A stretch of 64,000 bases of DNA from Hymenobacter aquaticus. Lineage in GTDB: Bacteria > Bacteroidota > Bacteroidia > Cytophagales > Hymenobacteraceae. Positions 43,894 through 52,586 of this stretch are shown piece by piece. A program made the position numbers and the translations under genes. The notes below the pieces were generated by a model. The model made no database searches and was not told the DNA's origin. It was given only the letters and a program-made list of their open reading frames with translations. Location: NCBI RefSeq assembly GCF_004765605.1, contig NZ_SRLC01000003.1:558001-622000 (forward strand). Direction: 5' to 3'. Numbering within the stretch: position 1 is the stretch's first letter; each line of letters starts with the position of its first letter.

Positions 43894-43953
43894 ATTGCCG
43901 GAAGTTTTTGTAAGGGCCGTGCCAGCTAGTGGAATTAGCCAAACGCCCTGGGT

Positions 43954-44027
43954 TTATCCACTAAAACGGCGGGTTATTAGCGACTTATCAACTTATCAAC
44001 ACTAAAAAGCCTGAATTTTGTGGATAA
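43954..44027. other. outlying DnaA boxes left of the small-gene pair
   Basis: TTATCCACT at 43954-43962 on the plus strand and a perfect TTATCCACA on the minus strand at 44019-44027, with ACTTATCAAC repeated between them. Same type of box as in the main cluster at 45549-46053, 1.5 kb away, with two small genes in between. Confidence 0.6.
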
Positions 44028-44035
44028 CTCTGGTG

Positions 44036-44521
44036 CTAGCTGGGCCACTGCACTTCCAGGTCGTCGCTGATAAAGACGCCGAAGTTGACGAACTGCAGCT
44101 GGTCCTCATCAAAGTAAAGGTCAATCATTTCCTTTTCGTAGGAGAGGCGGGTTTCGCCGGTATCCATGCGCTCCACCTCCGTCGACTCCAGGCCGTTCTG
44201 GCGCATCAGCTCCTGAATCTCGTCCACGGATTTGCCGTGGATGGGCTGGCCGAAAATGCGCAGACCGGGGTGGTCGGTTTCGATGCAGCTCAGGCGGAAG
44301 TCGTCTTCCCGGTCGAAGTACAGGGAGTAGCCTTCCTCCAGGTAGTTCCAGGCCTGGTGCTCAAACTCGTCGTCATCCTCCGACTCTTCGATTTCCTCGG
44401 GCTCACCCATCAGGGCGCGCACTTCGTCCTGGGTAGCGCCGAATTTCAGCGGGCCCATGCCGGTGCCCAGCACGATTTCGTTTTCCTCGGTGCTGCTGTG
44501 TTGTGGTTGGGAGGTTTGCAT
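44036..44521 (-). CDS. acidic protein of unknown function between DnaA-box clusters
   Basis: The 161-residue product is soluble and strongly acidic (EEIEESEDDDEFEH near residue 45). It has a repeated-looking pattern: LGTGMGPLKFGATQDEVRALMGEP at the N-terminus and FGQPIHGKSVDEIQELMRQNG in the middle, each followed by beta-like YSLYFDREDDFRLSCIETD or LSYEKEMIDLYFDEDQLQFVNFGVFI. This could be a duplicated alpha-beta unit. I do not recognise the family. It lies on the minus strand between outlying and main DnaA-box clusters, which may matter for its regulation. Confidence 0.75.
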   Translation of the reverse strand: MQTSQPQHSSTEENEIVLGTGMGPLKFGATQDEVRALMGEPEEIEESEDDDEFEHQAWNYLEEGYSLYFDREDDFRLSCIETDHPGLRIFGQPIHGKSVDEIQELMRQNGLESTEVERMDTGETRLSYEKEMIDLYFDEDQLQFVNFGVFISDDLEVQWPS

Positions 44522-44599
44522 GGCTGATTGGTTTCGGTGGTTGGTTGGGTGAATTCTGATGAATTTCGGAATCCGGTTTTAAAGGTAGGTATTCAAGGC

Positions 44600-45091
44600 T
44601 CACTTGCCGTAGCGGGCCTCAAATTCGGCCCGCTGCCGCACGTACTCGGGGTGGTGCTTGGCCTCGTCCCATTTGGCCTTGAAGATGGCCGCAGCGGCCG
44701 CCTTTTCGGGGTCTTCGGGGGAGCGGGGCAGCTCAGCCCGACCGTGGGCACCGCTCTGCCCTTTCTTGTCGGCCGGCACGGGCCCGTCGTACTTCTTGCC
44801 CCCGCGGTGGTTGGCGTAGCGCCGGGCCCGCGTAAAGCCCATCTGGATAAACTTGCGGGCCATGTCGGCCCCCACGAAGTCGTCGGCTTTCAGGTAGTCG
44901 AGAAACAGTTGGTAGATCTGCTCCGACGACTCGCGGGCCACCTCCGGCGTGCGAAAGCGCCAGTGCGGCAGTATCTCCGACTTATAGGGTTCGACCAGCA
45001 GCACGCCCTGCTCGCCCTTGCCCACGCGGTACAGCTCGGGGTGCCGGCGAAAATCGGTGGTCCGGAAGTCGAGCGTATAATCGAAGGGCAT
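44600..45091 (-). CDS. DUF4385 family protein
   Basis: The ATG at 45091 (MPFDYTLDFRTTDFRRHPELYRVGKGEQGVLLVEPY) is used; the frame above runs into the palindrome and DnaA-like sites. The 163-residue product carries PHWRFRTPEVARESSEQIYQLF and GADMARKFIQMGFTRARRYANHRGGKKYD, the typical DUF4385 text. Function is unknown. The C-terminus is charged and alanine-rich. It lies 78 bases upstream of the acidic gene on the same strand and adjacent to the origin-like region. Confidence 0.85.
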   Translation of the reverse strand: MPFDYTLDFRTTDFRRHPELYRVGKGEQGVLLVEPYKSEILPHWRFRTPEVARESSEQIYQLFLDYLKADDFVGADMARKFIQMGFTRARRYANHRGGKKYDGPVPADKKGQSGAHGRAELPRSPEDPEKAAAAAIFKAKWDEAKHHPEYVRQRAEFEARYGK

Positions 45092-45155
45092 GGCAGGAGC
45101 GGGGCGGTGGGGGAAACCTATATACGCGCAAATGCCGGGCGCGGACCAGCAGCGC

Positions 45156-45187
45156 CACTTTTCCACACCCTGGCCTGTGGAAAAGTG
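45156..45187. repeat. perfect 12-bp inverted repeat of DnaA-like boxes
   Basis: CACTTTTCCACA (45156-45167) and TGTGGAAAAGTG (45176-45187) mirror exactly around CCCTGGCC. Each half contains TTTTCCACA, one base from a DnaA box. It stands 65 bases upstream of the DUF4385 start and could be a regulatory site or the edge of the origin. Confidence 0.6.
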
Positions 45188-45548
45188 CATAACCTTGACC
45201 GACTTCGGCTTGATCATCAGCTTATTACTCTTGCCAAGGCGCAAACAGCCCGGAGCCAGACCGGCTGGCACCGGTAATGGCAGCCTGTAACAGGGGAGTG
45301 GTACCGCCCAACGGCCGGTTGGTGTAATAGATTAGGGGTGCCGAACGGCTTCTCTTACGTTTGACTTACCCTCTCACCTCCCCGCTGTCCACCCGCTAGC
45401 ACACGTGATGCTTCATCCACTTCGAGGCGAGGAACCAGGGTACTCAGTGAAAGCACGCCGGACAGGAGAGGAGCCGGGCCCAGAACCCGCTCCCTCCTGC
45501 CCGAGCTGTGCGAAACGCCCGGTCAGCTTTTTTTGGAAGCCCGGCCGC

Positions 45549-46053
45549 TTATCCACAGGGTTAATAACTTTTGAATTAAATTTTTTAAAAGATTTCTCTT
45601 TGTCCCCAGTCGTTAGGGGTGTTTATAAGTGGATAAGAAAATATAGTTATACACAGAGCTGATAACTTGTGTACAAGATTCGGTTTATACACCGTCTATC
45701 AACAGGGGGTGTGGATACTAAGTAGCAGTTTTTCAAAACTTTACTTTCATTATTCACAATTCACAGCGTTATCCACGAATCCACAATTCACAGGTTTTGC
45801 CCAGTGTGGATTAGAGCATTTTTCGGGGAAAGTTATCCACCCTTATCCACGTTGCCGGTGTGGATATCGGCCTCTGTGCTGCGCCGGGAACGGGCAAAAA
45901 AACTTATCCGCAACTTCTCCACGGGTTATCCCCACGTTTCCCCAGCATTATCCACAGATTTCCTCTTACATAGCGCTTTAGCTACATAGAGCTGTGGAAA
46001 AAAATGTGGAAAGCACGTAGACTCCTGATTCTGAAAGCCCCTAATGTGGATAG
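45549..46053. other. oriC: candidate chromosomal replication origin (oriC)
   Basis: This non-coding stretch has perfect DnaA boxes TTATCCACA at 45549 and 45948, TTATNCACA at 45647 (TTATACACA) and 45750 (TTATTCACA), TTATCCAC octamers at 45629 (minus), 45769, 45833 and 45843, and one-mismatch boxes at 45685, 45710, 45805, 45859, 45904 and 46045. An AT-only-like run at 45561-45597 right beside the first box is a good unwinding element. No gene is supported here. mnmG is 3.6 kb away and parS 22.5 kb away. dnaA itself is absent, as is common in this phylum. Confidence 0.85.
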
Positions 46054-46255
46054 CTTGTAAAACGAGTTTTCAGCTCATGCTGCCCCGGCCAGGAAAGGCC
46101 TCAGTGCCCGTCGCGGCGCCGGACGGCTCCGGGTGGCTAACGGGAGGTATGCAAGTACCCCACCACGGCTGAAGGCACGCCGGTTTCATGCAGCAAAGGG
46201 CACCCGACAGCCAGCCTCGCGTGGGCTGTGCGTCTTGCCAGCCCCTACACGCAAC

Positions 46256-46290
46256 GCGCCCCCGCCGACACGTATGGTCAGCGGGGGCGC
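46256..46290 (-). terminator. terminator of the Ig-like lipoprotein gene
   Basis: GCGCCCCCGC (46256-46265) and GCGGGGGCGC (46281-46290) pair perfectly, with an inner GAC/GTC extension. It is 32 bases past the stop at 46322. Confidence 0.7.
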
Positions 46291-46321
46291 GGTTGTGTGG
46301 TCGCCTAGCGGCCGGGCCTGG

Positions 46322-47950
46322 TTAGAAGGACAGCTTCACGTCTTCTATTTCCCAGTTGGCCCGCACCTGAATGGGTTGGGGAGCCAGGTACACCGGCTCG
46401 GCCGGCACGATGAACTTCGGGTCACCGCCGCGCCAGGTGCCGTTGGCATCGGCATCAATCAGCACCCGCAGGCGGTAGGTGCCCGGCAGCAGGTTGTCGA
46501 ACCGGAACGTGTTGCGCGGATTTTCCAGCACGGCGGCTACCTGCCCGGCGGGGTCGAGCAGCTGCAGCAGGTACTTGGTGTACTTGGTTTGGATAGTCCC
46601 GGCCACGCTGCCCACCGGCGACTGTTCCGACAACCCCAGGCGCAGAGGCTTCAGGCCCAGCCGCTGCCCGCCCACGGCCACGACGGCCGTCGAGTCCAGA
46701 ATCAGGGTGACGGACTTCTTGGCCTTGGTATTCAGGTTCACGGTCAGCAGCGTCCGGTCGGGGCTGAGCGTCGCCTCCTGGGGCACCCGGATGGGCTTGC
46801 GGGTGGTCGAGTCTTCGAGCAGGGTGCCGATGGGCTGCTTAGGAAAGGCCCGCAGGGGCTCCACAAACTGAAATTTGACCTGGCCCTGGCGGTATACTTC
46901 GCGCAGGTTGCCGACCACGCTGTAGCCGGCCGTGCGCCGCGCCCCGGCTGCTACGGTACCCGGAAACTTCACGTTGATGGTGTCGCGGCCGGTGTTGCCC
47001 ACGCTGTCGGTGGCGGCCAGCACGTAGCGGCCCTCGGGCAGGGCCGGCGTGCGAAACAGCGTCACGCTGCGGCCCCGGTCGCCGAGCAGCACGGCTTCGT
47101 TGAGGGCCCCGGCCGGCGTCTGGGCATCTACGGCCGCGAGGCTGGCCTGGCGCAGCCCTTCGCCGTAGGAAACCCTGAACTGCGTGGGCGTGCCCTGCTG
47201 GCTGGAAATAATGGGCCGCCGCGCGTCGGGGCGCACCAGCACCAGGCGCAGCGAGTCGAGGCCCGGGCGCACCGTGACCAGGTCGGGCAGGTAGGCAATC
47301 TGCTCGCCTTCCTCGTAGCGGCCACTCTGGTTTTTATCGGCCAGGGCAAAGATGCGGTAGCGGCCCACCTTCAGGTACTGCAGGGCAAAGGCCCCCGACT
47401 TATCGGTGCGGCCCAGGTAGTAGGGCTTGTTGCGGCGGATGTGGGCCGTGTCGGCCTCGGGGTACAGCAGCACGGCCACCTCGGGCGCCGGCGTGCCGCT
47501 GAGCAGCTGCGTTACGGTGCCCCGCACCGAGCCCGAGTCGAGGCGGGCACCGGTGGTGAAGGTCACCTGCACGTTCTGGGCCGGCAGATTTTCGGTGATG
47601 TCGGTAACGGCCTCGCGGAAGTTGAAGGTGTAGGTGGTGTTGGGCTGGAAGGGCTTTTCGAACACCAGGGAAATGGCGTTGCGCTCTTCCTTGATTTTGT
47701 ACTCGTCGGCCTCGCCCAGCACGGGCGCCACAATCAGGTTTTTGCTGAGGTCCTTGAGCTGCACGCTTTCCGAAAACACCATGCGCACGGTTTGCTGCTT
47801 CACGTTCAGGGCGCCATTTTCGGGGGAGGTACTGACCAGCTTGGGCGGCGTCACGTCGCGCGGGCCACCCTCGGGCGAGCTGATGGCGGCGCACCCACTG
47901 AGAGCGGCCGCGCCGGAAAGCAGGAAAAGCAGATTAGCGCGAACGGACAT
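46322..47950 (-). CDS. Ig-like (Big_5) domain lipoprotein
   Basis: The ATG at 47950 (MSVRANLLFLLSGAAALSGC) is chosen because it begins a signal sequence with lipobox LSGC at residues 17-20. The mature 542-residue protein has an SbsA/Big_5-type N-terminal domain (PEGGPRDVTPPKLVSTSPENGALNV, and FEKPFQPNTTYTFNFREAVTDI), a middle beta region (ALQYLKVGRYRIFALADKNQSG) and a C-terminal transthyretin-like part (FRFDNLLPGTYRLRVLIDADANGTW). Anchored in the outer or inner membrane; role unknown, possibly structural. Overlaps the upstream 101-residue gene by 17 bases, so they are coupled. Confidence 0.88.
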   Translation of the reverse strand: MSVRANLLFLLSGAAALSGCAAISSPEGGPRDVTPPKLVSTSPENGALNVKQQTVRMVFSESVQLKDLSKNLIVAPVLGEADEYKIKEERNAISLVFEKPFQPNTTYTFNFREAVTDITENLPAQNVQVTFTTGARLDSGSVRGTVTQLLSGTPAPEVAVLLYPEADTAHIRRNKPYYLGRTDKSGAFALQYLKVGRYRIFALADKNQSGRYEEGEQIAYLPDLVTVRPGLDSLRLVLVRPDARRPIISSQQGTPTQFRVSYGEGLRQASLAAVDAQTPAGALNEAVLLGDRGRSVTLFRTPALPEGRYVLAATDSVGNTGRDTINVKFPGTVAAGARRTAGYSVVGNLREVYRQGQVKFQFVEPLRAFPKQPIGTLLEDSTTRKPIRVPQEATLSPDRTLLTVNLNTKAKKSVTLILDSTAVVAVGGQRLGLKPLRLGLSEQSPVGSVAGTIQTKYTKYLLQLLDPAGQVAAVLENPRNTFRFDNLLPGTYRLRVLIDADANGTWRGGDPKFIVPAEPVYLAPQPIQVRANWEIEDVKLSF

Positions 47951-48239
47951 TGTAGAGCAGAAGCGTGAGAGCGGTAAGGAAAGCAATGGCGACGACGATG
48001 CGGATACTGGTTTTGCGCGTGGGCTTCTCGTCTTCGGCCGGCACCACGGGCCCGGCGTCGGCTACGACCGAGTCGGGCACCAGGGGCTTGCGGCTGGTAT
48101 CGGGCAACAGAAGCGGCGGCCGCGCCAAAACGGAAGCTGCTGGCGGCGAAGCGCTTGGCCCCTCCCCTACCCTACCGGCCCGGGCCCCCGCCGCCCCGAG
48201 CAGTAGCCAACCCAGCAGAAGCAGCGAGGCTGGGCGCAT
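47934..48239 (-). CDS. small tail-anchored envelope protein
   Basis: The 101-residue product has a signal peptide (MRPASLLLLGWLLLGAAGARA), a Pro/Ala/Val-rich middle, and a single C-terminal helix with basic end (TSIRIVVAIAFLTALTLLLYNVRSR). It overlaps the Ig-like lipoprotein gene start by 17 bases and is 4 bases after the methyltransferase stop, a tight operon. I recall comparable short proteins with an LYNVRSR-like end at this place in related genomes but no function. Confidence 0.75.
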   Translation of the reverse strand: MRPASLLLLGWLLLGAAGARAGRVGEGPSASPPAASVLARPPLLLPDTSRKPLVPDSVVADAGPVVPAEDEKPTRKTSIRIVVAIAFLTALTLLLYNVRSR

Positions 48240-48243
48240 GGCG

Positions 48244-49137
48244 TTAGCGTTTACGGGCTACGTAGATAACGCTCGAGTAGAGGCCTTCGTGTTCCTCGGC
48301 GTACTTATTCGACTTGTAGCCGGCCTTGAGCACGTTCATCAGCCCGCCGCCCCGCTCGGCCCGGTGCTTCTCGCTGAGCATGCTCACGTAGTACGCGTCG
48401 AGCGGCATGGGCAGGGTTTCGGGCACCGTGAGCTTGTGCTTCTTGAGCAGCAGCTTCATGGTTTTGGGGCTGAAGTGGTAGAGGTGGCGCGGCACGTCGT
48501 AGGCGGCCCAGTCCTGGCGGTAGTGCTGGGCATCGAGGCTGTCCACGTTGGGCACGGCAATGATGAGCACGCCATCCTGCTTCAACAAGCGCACGAGCTG
48601 CTGCAGGGTTTCGTTCAGGGTATGAACGTGTTCCAGCACGTGCCAGAGGGTAATGGCGTCGAACGTGCCGGACTCGAACGTGACCAGGCTTTCGTTGCCG
48701 ATGGGCTGCCCCACCCGCTCGGTGGCTTCCTGCTGGGCGCGGGCGTTGGGCTCCACGCCGGCCACCTGCCAGCCGTTGGAGCGGGCCGCGGCCAGAAAGT
48801 GCCCCGTGCCGCAGCCGTAGTCCAGCACCTTGCCCTTGCGCGGGGCCAGCTTGTTGAGCAGGGCCACCTTGCGGCGCATCGTGAAAAACCGCGCGACTTT
48901 GTAGGCCTGGTTGATGACGCCGGTGGCCGTGCTGTTGTGCGACACGTAGTCGTCCGACTCGTAGTAGCGCCCGATGGCCTCGACGCCGGGGCGCGGGTTG
49001 GTAAACTGGAAGGTGCAGTTCTGGCACTGCACGATGGCAAAGCTTTCCTTGCTCACCGACTTATCCTCGACTACCAGCTTGTTGCGAAACTCGCTTTTGC
49101 CGCAGACCGGGCAGGATTCTAATCGTTCGTAGGACAC
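48244..49137 (-). CDS. class I SAM-dependent methyltransferase with zinc-ribbon N-terminus
   Basis: The 297-residue protein starts with a zinc-ribbon-like pair, CPVCGKSEF (residue 9) and CQNCTFQFTNPRP (residue 38), followed by a Rossmann methyltransferase core: GKVLDYGCGTGHFLAAARSNGWQVAGVEPN (motif I) and FDAITLWHVLEHV (motif IV). Related enzymes modify polysaccharides, lipids or quinones; the substrate here is unknown. Upstream partner of the Ig-like lipoprotein operon. Confidence 0.9.
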   Translation of the reverse strand: MSYERLESCPVCGKSEFRNKLVVEDKSVSKESFAIVQCQNCTFQFTNPRPGVEAIGRYYESDDYVSHNSTATGVINQAYKVARFFTMRRKVALLNKLAPRKGKVLDYGCGTGHFLAAARSNGWQVAGVEPNARAQQEATERVGQPIGNESLVTFESGTFDAITLWHVLEHVHTLNETLQQLVRLLKQDGVLIIAVPNVDSLDAQHYRQDWAAYDVPRHLYHFSPKTMKLLLKKHKLTVPETLPMPLDAYYVSMLSEKHRAERGGGLMNVLKAGYKSNKYAEEHEGLYSSVIYVARKR

Positions 49138-49247
49138 AGGGCGGAAGTTCAGACTATAAACGCAGCAGCCTGATACAAGTCAGGCTGCCGTTGGTGTTGT
49201 ACTAGCAAAAATAGGCTTTTGAAGCTATACTAAGGTAGCCGCCCGGA

Positions 49248-49643
49248 TTACGGCCGGCGCGCGAGGCTGTCGGCCACCAGTTGCTCCCGGGCTTCCATCC
49301 GAGCGGCTTCCGCCGGGCCTGGGTCGCCCATGGAGCCCATTAGCAGAAACATAGTGGCGCTCCAGAAGAAAAGGCCTGATCCCAAGCCCGACAGCGCCAC
49401 CAAAAGCCATTTCAGCGCCGGCCCCAGCTGCCGCCGCCACAGACTCTGCAGCACTAGCAAAAAACCGATGGCAAAGCTGGCCAGCAACACGAGAATGGCC
49501 GCGTACCAGCTTAGCTGAAGAACATCGGGGTGCCGAAAGAGAAAATGGAGCCGCTCCGGCAGCAGTACCGCCAGCAACTGCCCCACACCTATAAGGCTGG
49601 CCAGCAATTGCAGAAACACAACGTAGCGTTTGCGCAGTACCAA
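49248..49643 (-). CDS. three- to four-helix membrane protein of unknown function
   Basis: The 131-residue product begins with a TTG codon 12 bases past the mnmG stop, so it may be translated with mnmG. Hydrophobic helices are near residues 7-28, 42-66 and 77-105 (LKWLLVALSGLGSGLFFWSATMFLLMGS). The last 25 residues are polar. No family is recognised. The start is uncertain (TTG); an internal one would shorten helix 1. Codon use resembles neighbours, which supports a real gene. Confidence 0.6.
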   Translation of the reverse strand: MVLRKRYVVFLQLLASLIGVGQLLAVLLPERLHFLFRHPDVLQLSWYAAILVLLASFAIGFLLVLQSLWRRQLGPALKWLLVALSGLGSGLFFWSATMFLLMGSMGDPGPAEAARMEAREQLVADSLARRP

Positions 49644-49655
49644 CGCGGCCCTGCC

Positions 49656-51524
49656 CTACCGCCCCAGATACACCATCAGCACCGACACGTCGGCCGGCGA
49701 CACGCCGCTGATGCGCGAGGCCTGGCCCAGCGTTTCGGGCTGCACCTTGAGCAGCTTTTCGCGGGCCTCGTGCGAGAGGGCCGGCATTTGCTTATAGTCG
49801 AGGCGGCCCTGAATCACGAAGTTTTCCAGCTCGGCCACGCGGGCGGCCTGCTGGTTTTCCTTCTCTATGTAAGACTCGTACTTGATGGCAATAATGGCCT
49901 GCTCCAGGCTGTCGGGCTGGTACTGGCCCAGGGCCAGCGTGAGGGCGGGCAAGGTGCGCGTGAGGTGCTCCAGCTCCAGGTTGGGGCGGCGCAGCAGGTT
50001 CACGGCCCGGGTCCGCTCGTGCAGCGTGGCCGAGCCCAGCTCCTCCAGCAAGCCGTTGATTTCCGCGGGCTCGATGGCAAAGTTTTTCAGCAGCTTTACC
50101 ACGTCGGCCGTTTCCTGCTGCTTGCGCTGCACCCGCTCCATCCGCTCATCCGAGGCCAGGCCCAGGGCGTGGCCCAGGGGCGTGAGGCGCAGGTCGGCGT
50201 TGTCCTGGCGCAGCAGGATACGGTATTCGGCCCGGCTCGTGAACATGCGGTAGGGCTCGTCGGTGCCTTTGTTGACGAGGTCGTCGATGAGCACGCCGAT
50301 GTAGGCCTCGCTCCGCTTCAGGATGAACGGCTCTTTGCCGTGCACCCGGTTGTGGGCGTTGATACCGGCCATCAGGCCCTGGCAGGCGGCTTCCTCGTAG
50401 CCCGTGGTACCGTTGATCTGGCCGGCGAAGTATAGGTTTTTCACCCGCTTGGTTTCCAGGGTCAGGTTGAGCTGGGTGGGCGGGAAGAAGTCGTACTCGA
50501 TGGCGTAGCCGGGGCGGAACATCTTGGCATTCTCGAAGCCGGCAATCTTGCGCAGGGCGCGGTACTGCACGTCTTCGGGCAGGGAGCTGCTAAAGCCGTT
50601 GATGTACATTTCCACGGTGCTGCTGCCCTCGGGCTCCACGAAAATCTGGTGGCGGTCCTTGTCGGCGAAGCGGTTGATTTTGTCCTCCACGCTCGGGCAG
50701 TAGCGCGGCCCCAGGCCCTTGATGCGGCCCTGGAACATCGGCGACTTCTCAAACCCCTCGCGCAGGATGTCGTGCACCTCCTGGTTGGTGTAGGTGATGT
50801 AGCACGGGCGCTGCTTAACCAAGGCGGGCGTGTCGAGGTAGCTGAACTTGCTGGGCACCTCGTCGCCGGCCTGCTCTTCCATCTTGGAATAGTCGAGGCT
50901 GCGGCCGTCCACGCGGGGCGGGGTGCCGGTTTTCATGCGGCCCGTCTCGAAGCCCAGCTCCAGCAGCTGCTCGGTGATGCCGGTGCTTTTCTTCTCGGCC
51001 GCGCGGCCCCCGCCGAAGTTTTTCTCCCCGATGTGAATCAGGCCGTTGAGGAACGTGCCGTTGGTCAAGACTACCGACTTGCCCCGGAACTCGATGCCGA
51101 GCTGGGTTTTGACGCCCACCACCGTGTCGTTTTCCACCACGATGCCGGTTACCGACTCCTGCCAGAAGTCCACGTTCGGGGTTTGCTCCAGCGTGTTGCG
51201 CCACTCTTCGGCAAAACGCATCCGGTCACTCTGGGCCCGGGGGCTCCACATGGCGGGGCCTTTCGAGCGGTTCAGCATTCGGAACTGAATCATGGTTTTG
51301 TCGGTGATGATGCCCGACTGCCCGCCCAGAGCGTCGACTTCGCGCACGATCTGGCCCTTGGCCACCCCACCCATGGCCGGATTGCACGACATCTGGGCAA
51401 TGGTGTTCATGTTCATCGTGACCAGCAGGACCTTGGAGCCCAGGTTGGCGGCAGCGGCGGCGGCTTCGCAGCCAGCGTGGCCGGCACCTACTACAATAAC
51501 ATCGTATTCTTCCTGCTGAAACAT
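49656..51524 (-). CDS. mnmG: tRNA uridine-5-carboxymethylaminomethyl modification enzyme MnmG
   Basis: A complete 622-residue protein: FAD-binding [22 protein letters not shown] at residues 8-29, then [60 protein letters not shown] and the C-terminal MnmE/tRNA-binding [11 protein letters not shown]-like ending ([20 protein letters not shown]). With MnmE it installs the cmnm5 group at U34 of tRNAs. In many bacteria (gidA) it lies next to oriC; here it is 3.6 kb from the origin candidate. A -7 box TATCTTTG lies at 51691-51698 (minus). Confidence 0.96.
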   Translation of the reverse strand: MFQQEEYDVIVVGAGHAGCEAAAAAANLGSKVLLVTMNMNTIAQMSCNPAMGGVAKGQIVREVDALGGQSGIITDKTMIQFRMLNRSKGPAMWSPRAQSDRMRFAEEWRNTLEQTPNVDFWQESVTGIVVENDTVVGVKTQLGIEFRGKSVVLTNGTFLNGLIHIGEKNFGGGRAAEKKSTGITEQLLELGFETGRMKTGTPPRVDGRSLDYSKMEEQAGDEVPSKFSYLDTPALVKQRPCYITYTNQEVHDILREGFEKSPMFQGRIKGLGPRYCPSVEDKINRFADKDRHQIFVEPEGSSTVEMYINGFSSSLPEDVQYRALRKIAGFENAKMFRPGYAIEYDFFPPTQLNLTLETKRVKNLYFAGQINGTTGYEEAACQGLMAGINAHNRVHGKEPFILKRSEAYIGVLIDDLVNKGTDEPYRMFTSRAEYRILLRQDNADLRLTPLGHALGLASDERMERVQRKQQETADVVKLLKNFAIEPAEINGLLEELGSATLHERTRAVNLLRRPNLELEHLTRTLPALTLALGQYQPDSLEQAIIAIKYESYIEKENQQAARVAELENFVIQGRLDYKQMPALSHEAREKLLKVQPETLGQASRISGVSPADVSVLMVYLGR

Positions 51525-51616
51525 GGCAGTGGGGGATTGAAAGCTGAGGACTGTTCGGATGAACAGCGCAGAAGGCCGTTTTGTGCCGTTGGCGTAAAAA
51601 CCGAAAAAACCGCCCC

Positions 51617-51632
51617 CGTTTCCCGGGAAACA
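51617..51632. other. degenerate parS-like palindrome upstream of mnmG
   Basis: CGTTTCCCGGGAAACA matches the parS consensus TGTTTCACGTGAAACA at 13 of 16 positions; the two central changes are symmetric (CACGTG to CCCGGG), so the site is still palindromic. It lies 93 bases upstream of mnmG. May be a decayed ParB site or only a chance palindrome. Confidence 0.35.
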
Positions 51633-51731
51633 GCGTGCGGTTCTTTAGCTTTTGGCCGAGTAGCCTAACGCAACGTGCTCAGAACGTGCGCAAAGATAGG
51701 CAGGAATCCTGTTTTTTGCGCAGTTGCTGCT

Positions 51732-52460
51732 TTATCCGTCCAGTTCAGCCATCGGGTCATCGTCCTGCCAGGTGGCCAGCAGCTCAACGGATTGCCGCGC
51801 TACAACCTCCCGGGAAAAGGGCAGCCAGCAGCTGTTCAGCGCGTCGAATACCTCGGTGGCCGCCGGGCAGGCAAACAGCTTGTAGTCGAATTTTGGGTAA
51901 TTGTGCACCAGGTAGCCGGGGTAGTAATAAGTGTACTGCTGCCGGCGGGCGTGGTCTATCTTGAGCAGCATCAGGTACTTGCCCAGGCTGTACTTGCGGT
52001 AGTCGGGGTGGTAGAAGTTCATGATGCCGGCCAGGCTGCGGGCCCCGCTGTCGAAAATGCCGGCCGCAATCAGGCGGCTGCCGTCGCGCACTTCCACCAC
52101 GCCGGTGCTGAACACGTTGTGGTCGGAGCCGGCCAGGATAAACGACTCCACCGTGGGCGGCGCGTCGAAGCTGATGGAGCCACGGTAAGCCGCGTACAGC
52201 TCTTCCAGCTCCGGGGTCAGGCGAAACTGGCGCAGAGTCACGGAAAACCGCTCGTTGAGGCGCCGCAGGCGGCGCTGCTCGGGGCCATCCTGCACGTCGG
52301 CCAGCACCAAGCGCAGCCAATGCACGCTGTAGAGGCCACCATCAATGGGCAGCACGCGGCAGGTAAACAGGTCCTGGTGCATGCGGTAGTAGCCCTGGCT
52401 CAGGTAATAATCGAGGGCGTAGCCGGGAATAATCAGGTTGTGCGAAGGGGTAGCAGACAT
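51732..52460 (-). CDS. arginyl-tRNA--protein transferase-like (GNAT) protein
   Basis: The 242-residue protein has ALDYYLSQGYYRMHQDLFTCRVL and RLRRLNERFSVTLRQFRLTPELEELYAAYR, followed by IMNFYHPDYRKYSLGKYLMLLKIDHARRQQYTYYYPGYLVHNYPKFDYK, which matches the C-terminal GNAT domain of ATE/Bpt arginyl- or leucyl-transferases (GxYLVHNYPKFDYK-type signature). The N-terminal ATE zinc-like Cys domain is not seen, so the specificity is open. Likely cytoplasmic N-degron or related aminoacyl transfer. Confidence 0.75.
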   Translation of the reverse strand: MSATPSHNLIIPGYALDYYLSQGYYRMHQDLFTCRVLPIDGGLYSVHWLRLVLADVQDGPEQRRLRRLNERFSVTLRQFRLTPELEELYAAYRGSISFDAPPTVESFILAGSDHNVFSTGVVEVRDGSRLIAAGIFDSGARSLAGIMNFYHPDYRKYSLGKYLMLLKIDHARRQQYTYYYPGYLVHNYPKFDYKLFACPAATEVFDALNSCWLPFSREVVARQSVELLATWQDDDPMAELDG

Positions 52461-52535
52461 AGAAAACTAACCGGCAACGGACCGTCACGCTACGGTTTGG
52501 CCGGGCGTGGCAGCATATAACATGACAATAAACAA

Positions 52536-52563
52536 AAAACGCCCGCAGTGGAGCGGGCGTTTT
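52536..52563. terminator. bidirectional terminator between ybeY and the transferase gene
   Basis: AAAACGCCCGC (52536-52546) pairs perfectly with GCGGGCGTTTT (52553-52563). Lies 24 bases past the ybeY stop. Confidence 0.8.
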
Positions 52564-52586
52564 CTATAAAATATGGTTCTGAGCGC

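Larger units (their letters stand above)
45092..46321. other. 1.2-kb non-coding region
   Basis: Contains the 45156 palindrome, the oriC candidate and, at 46256, a terminator for the Ig-like gene. Bases 45190-45540 and 46054-46250 show nothing recognisable. Short frames at 45405-45662 and 45667-45981 lie across DnaA boxes and have no gene-like features. Confidence 0.7.

Noticed and set aside
45405-45981. Short plus-strand frames across the origin-like region
   Set aside because: They run through DnaA boxes and AT-rich sequence, lack promoters, and have no resemblance to proteins.
45549-46053. Integrated plasmid origin instead of chromosomal oriC
   Set aside because: There is no rep gene, iteron set or mobile gene nearby, and all flanking genes are core chromosomal ones; boxes are of DnaA type.
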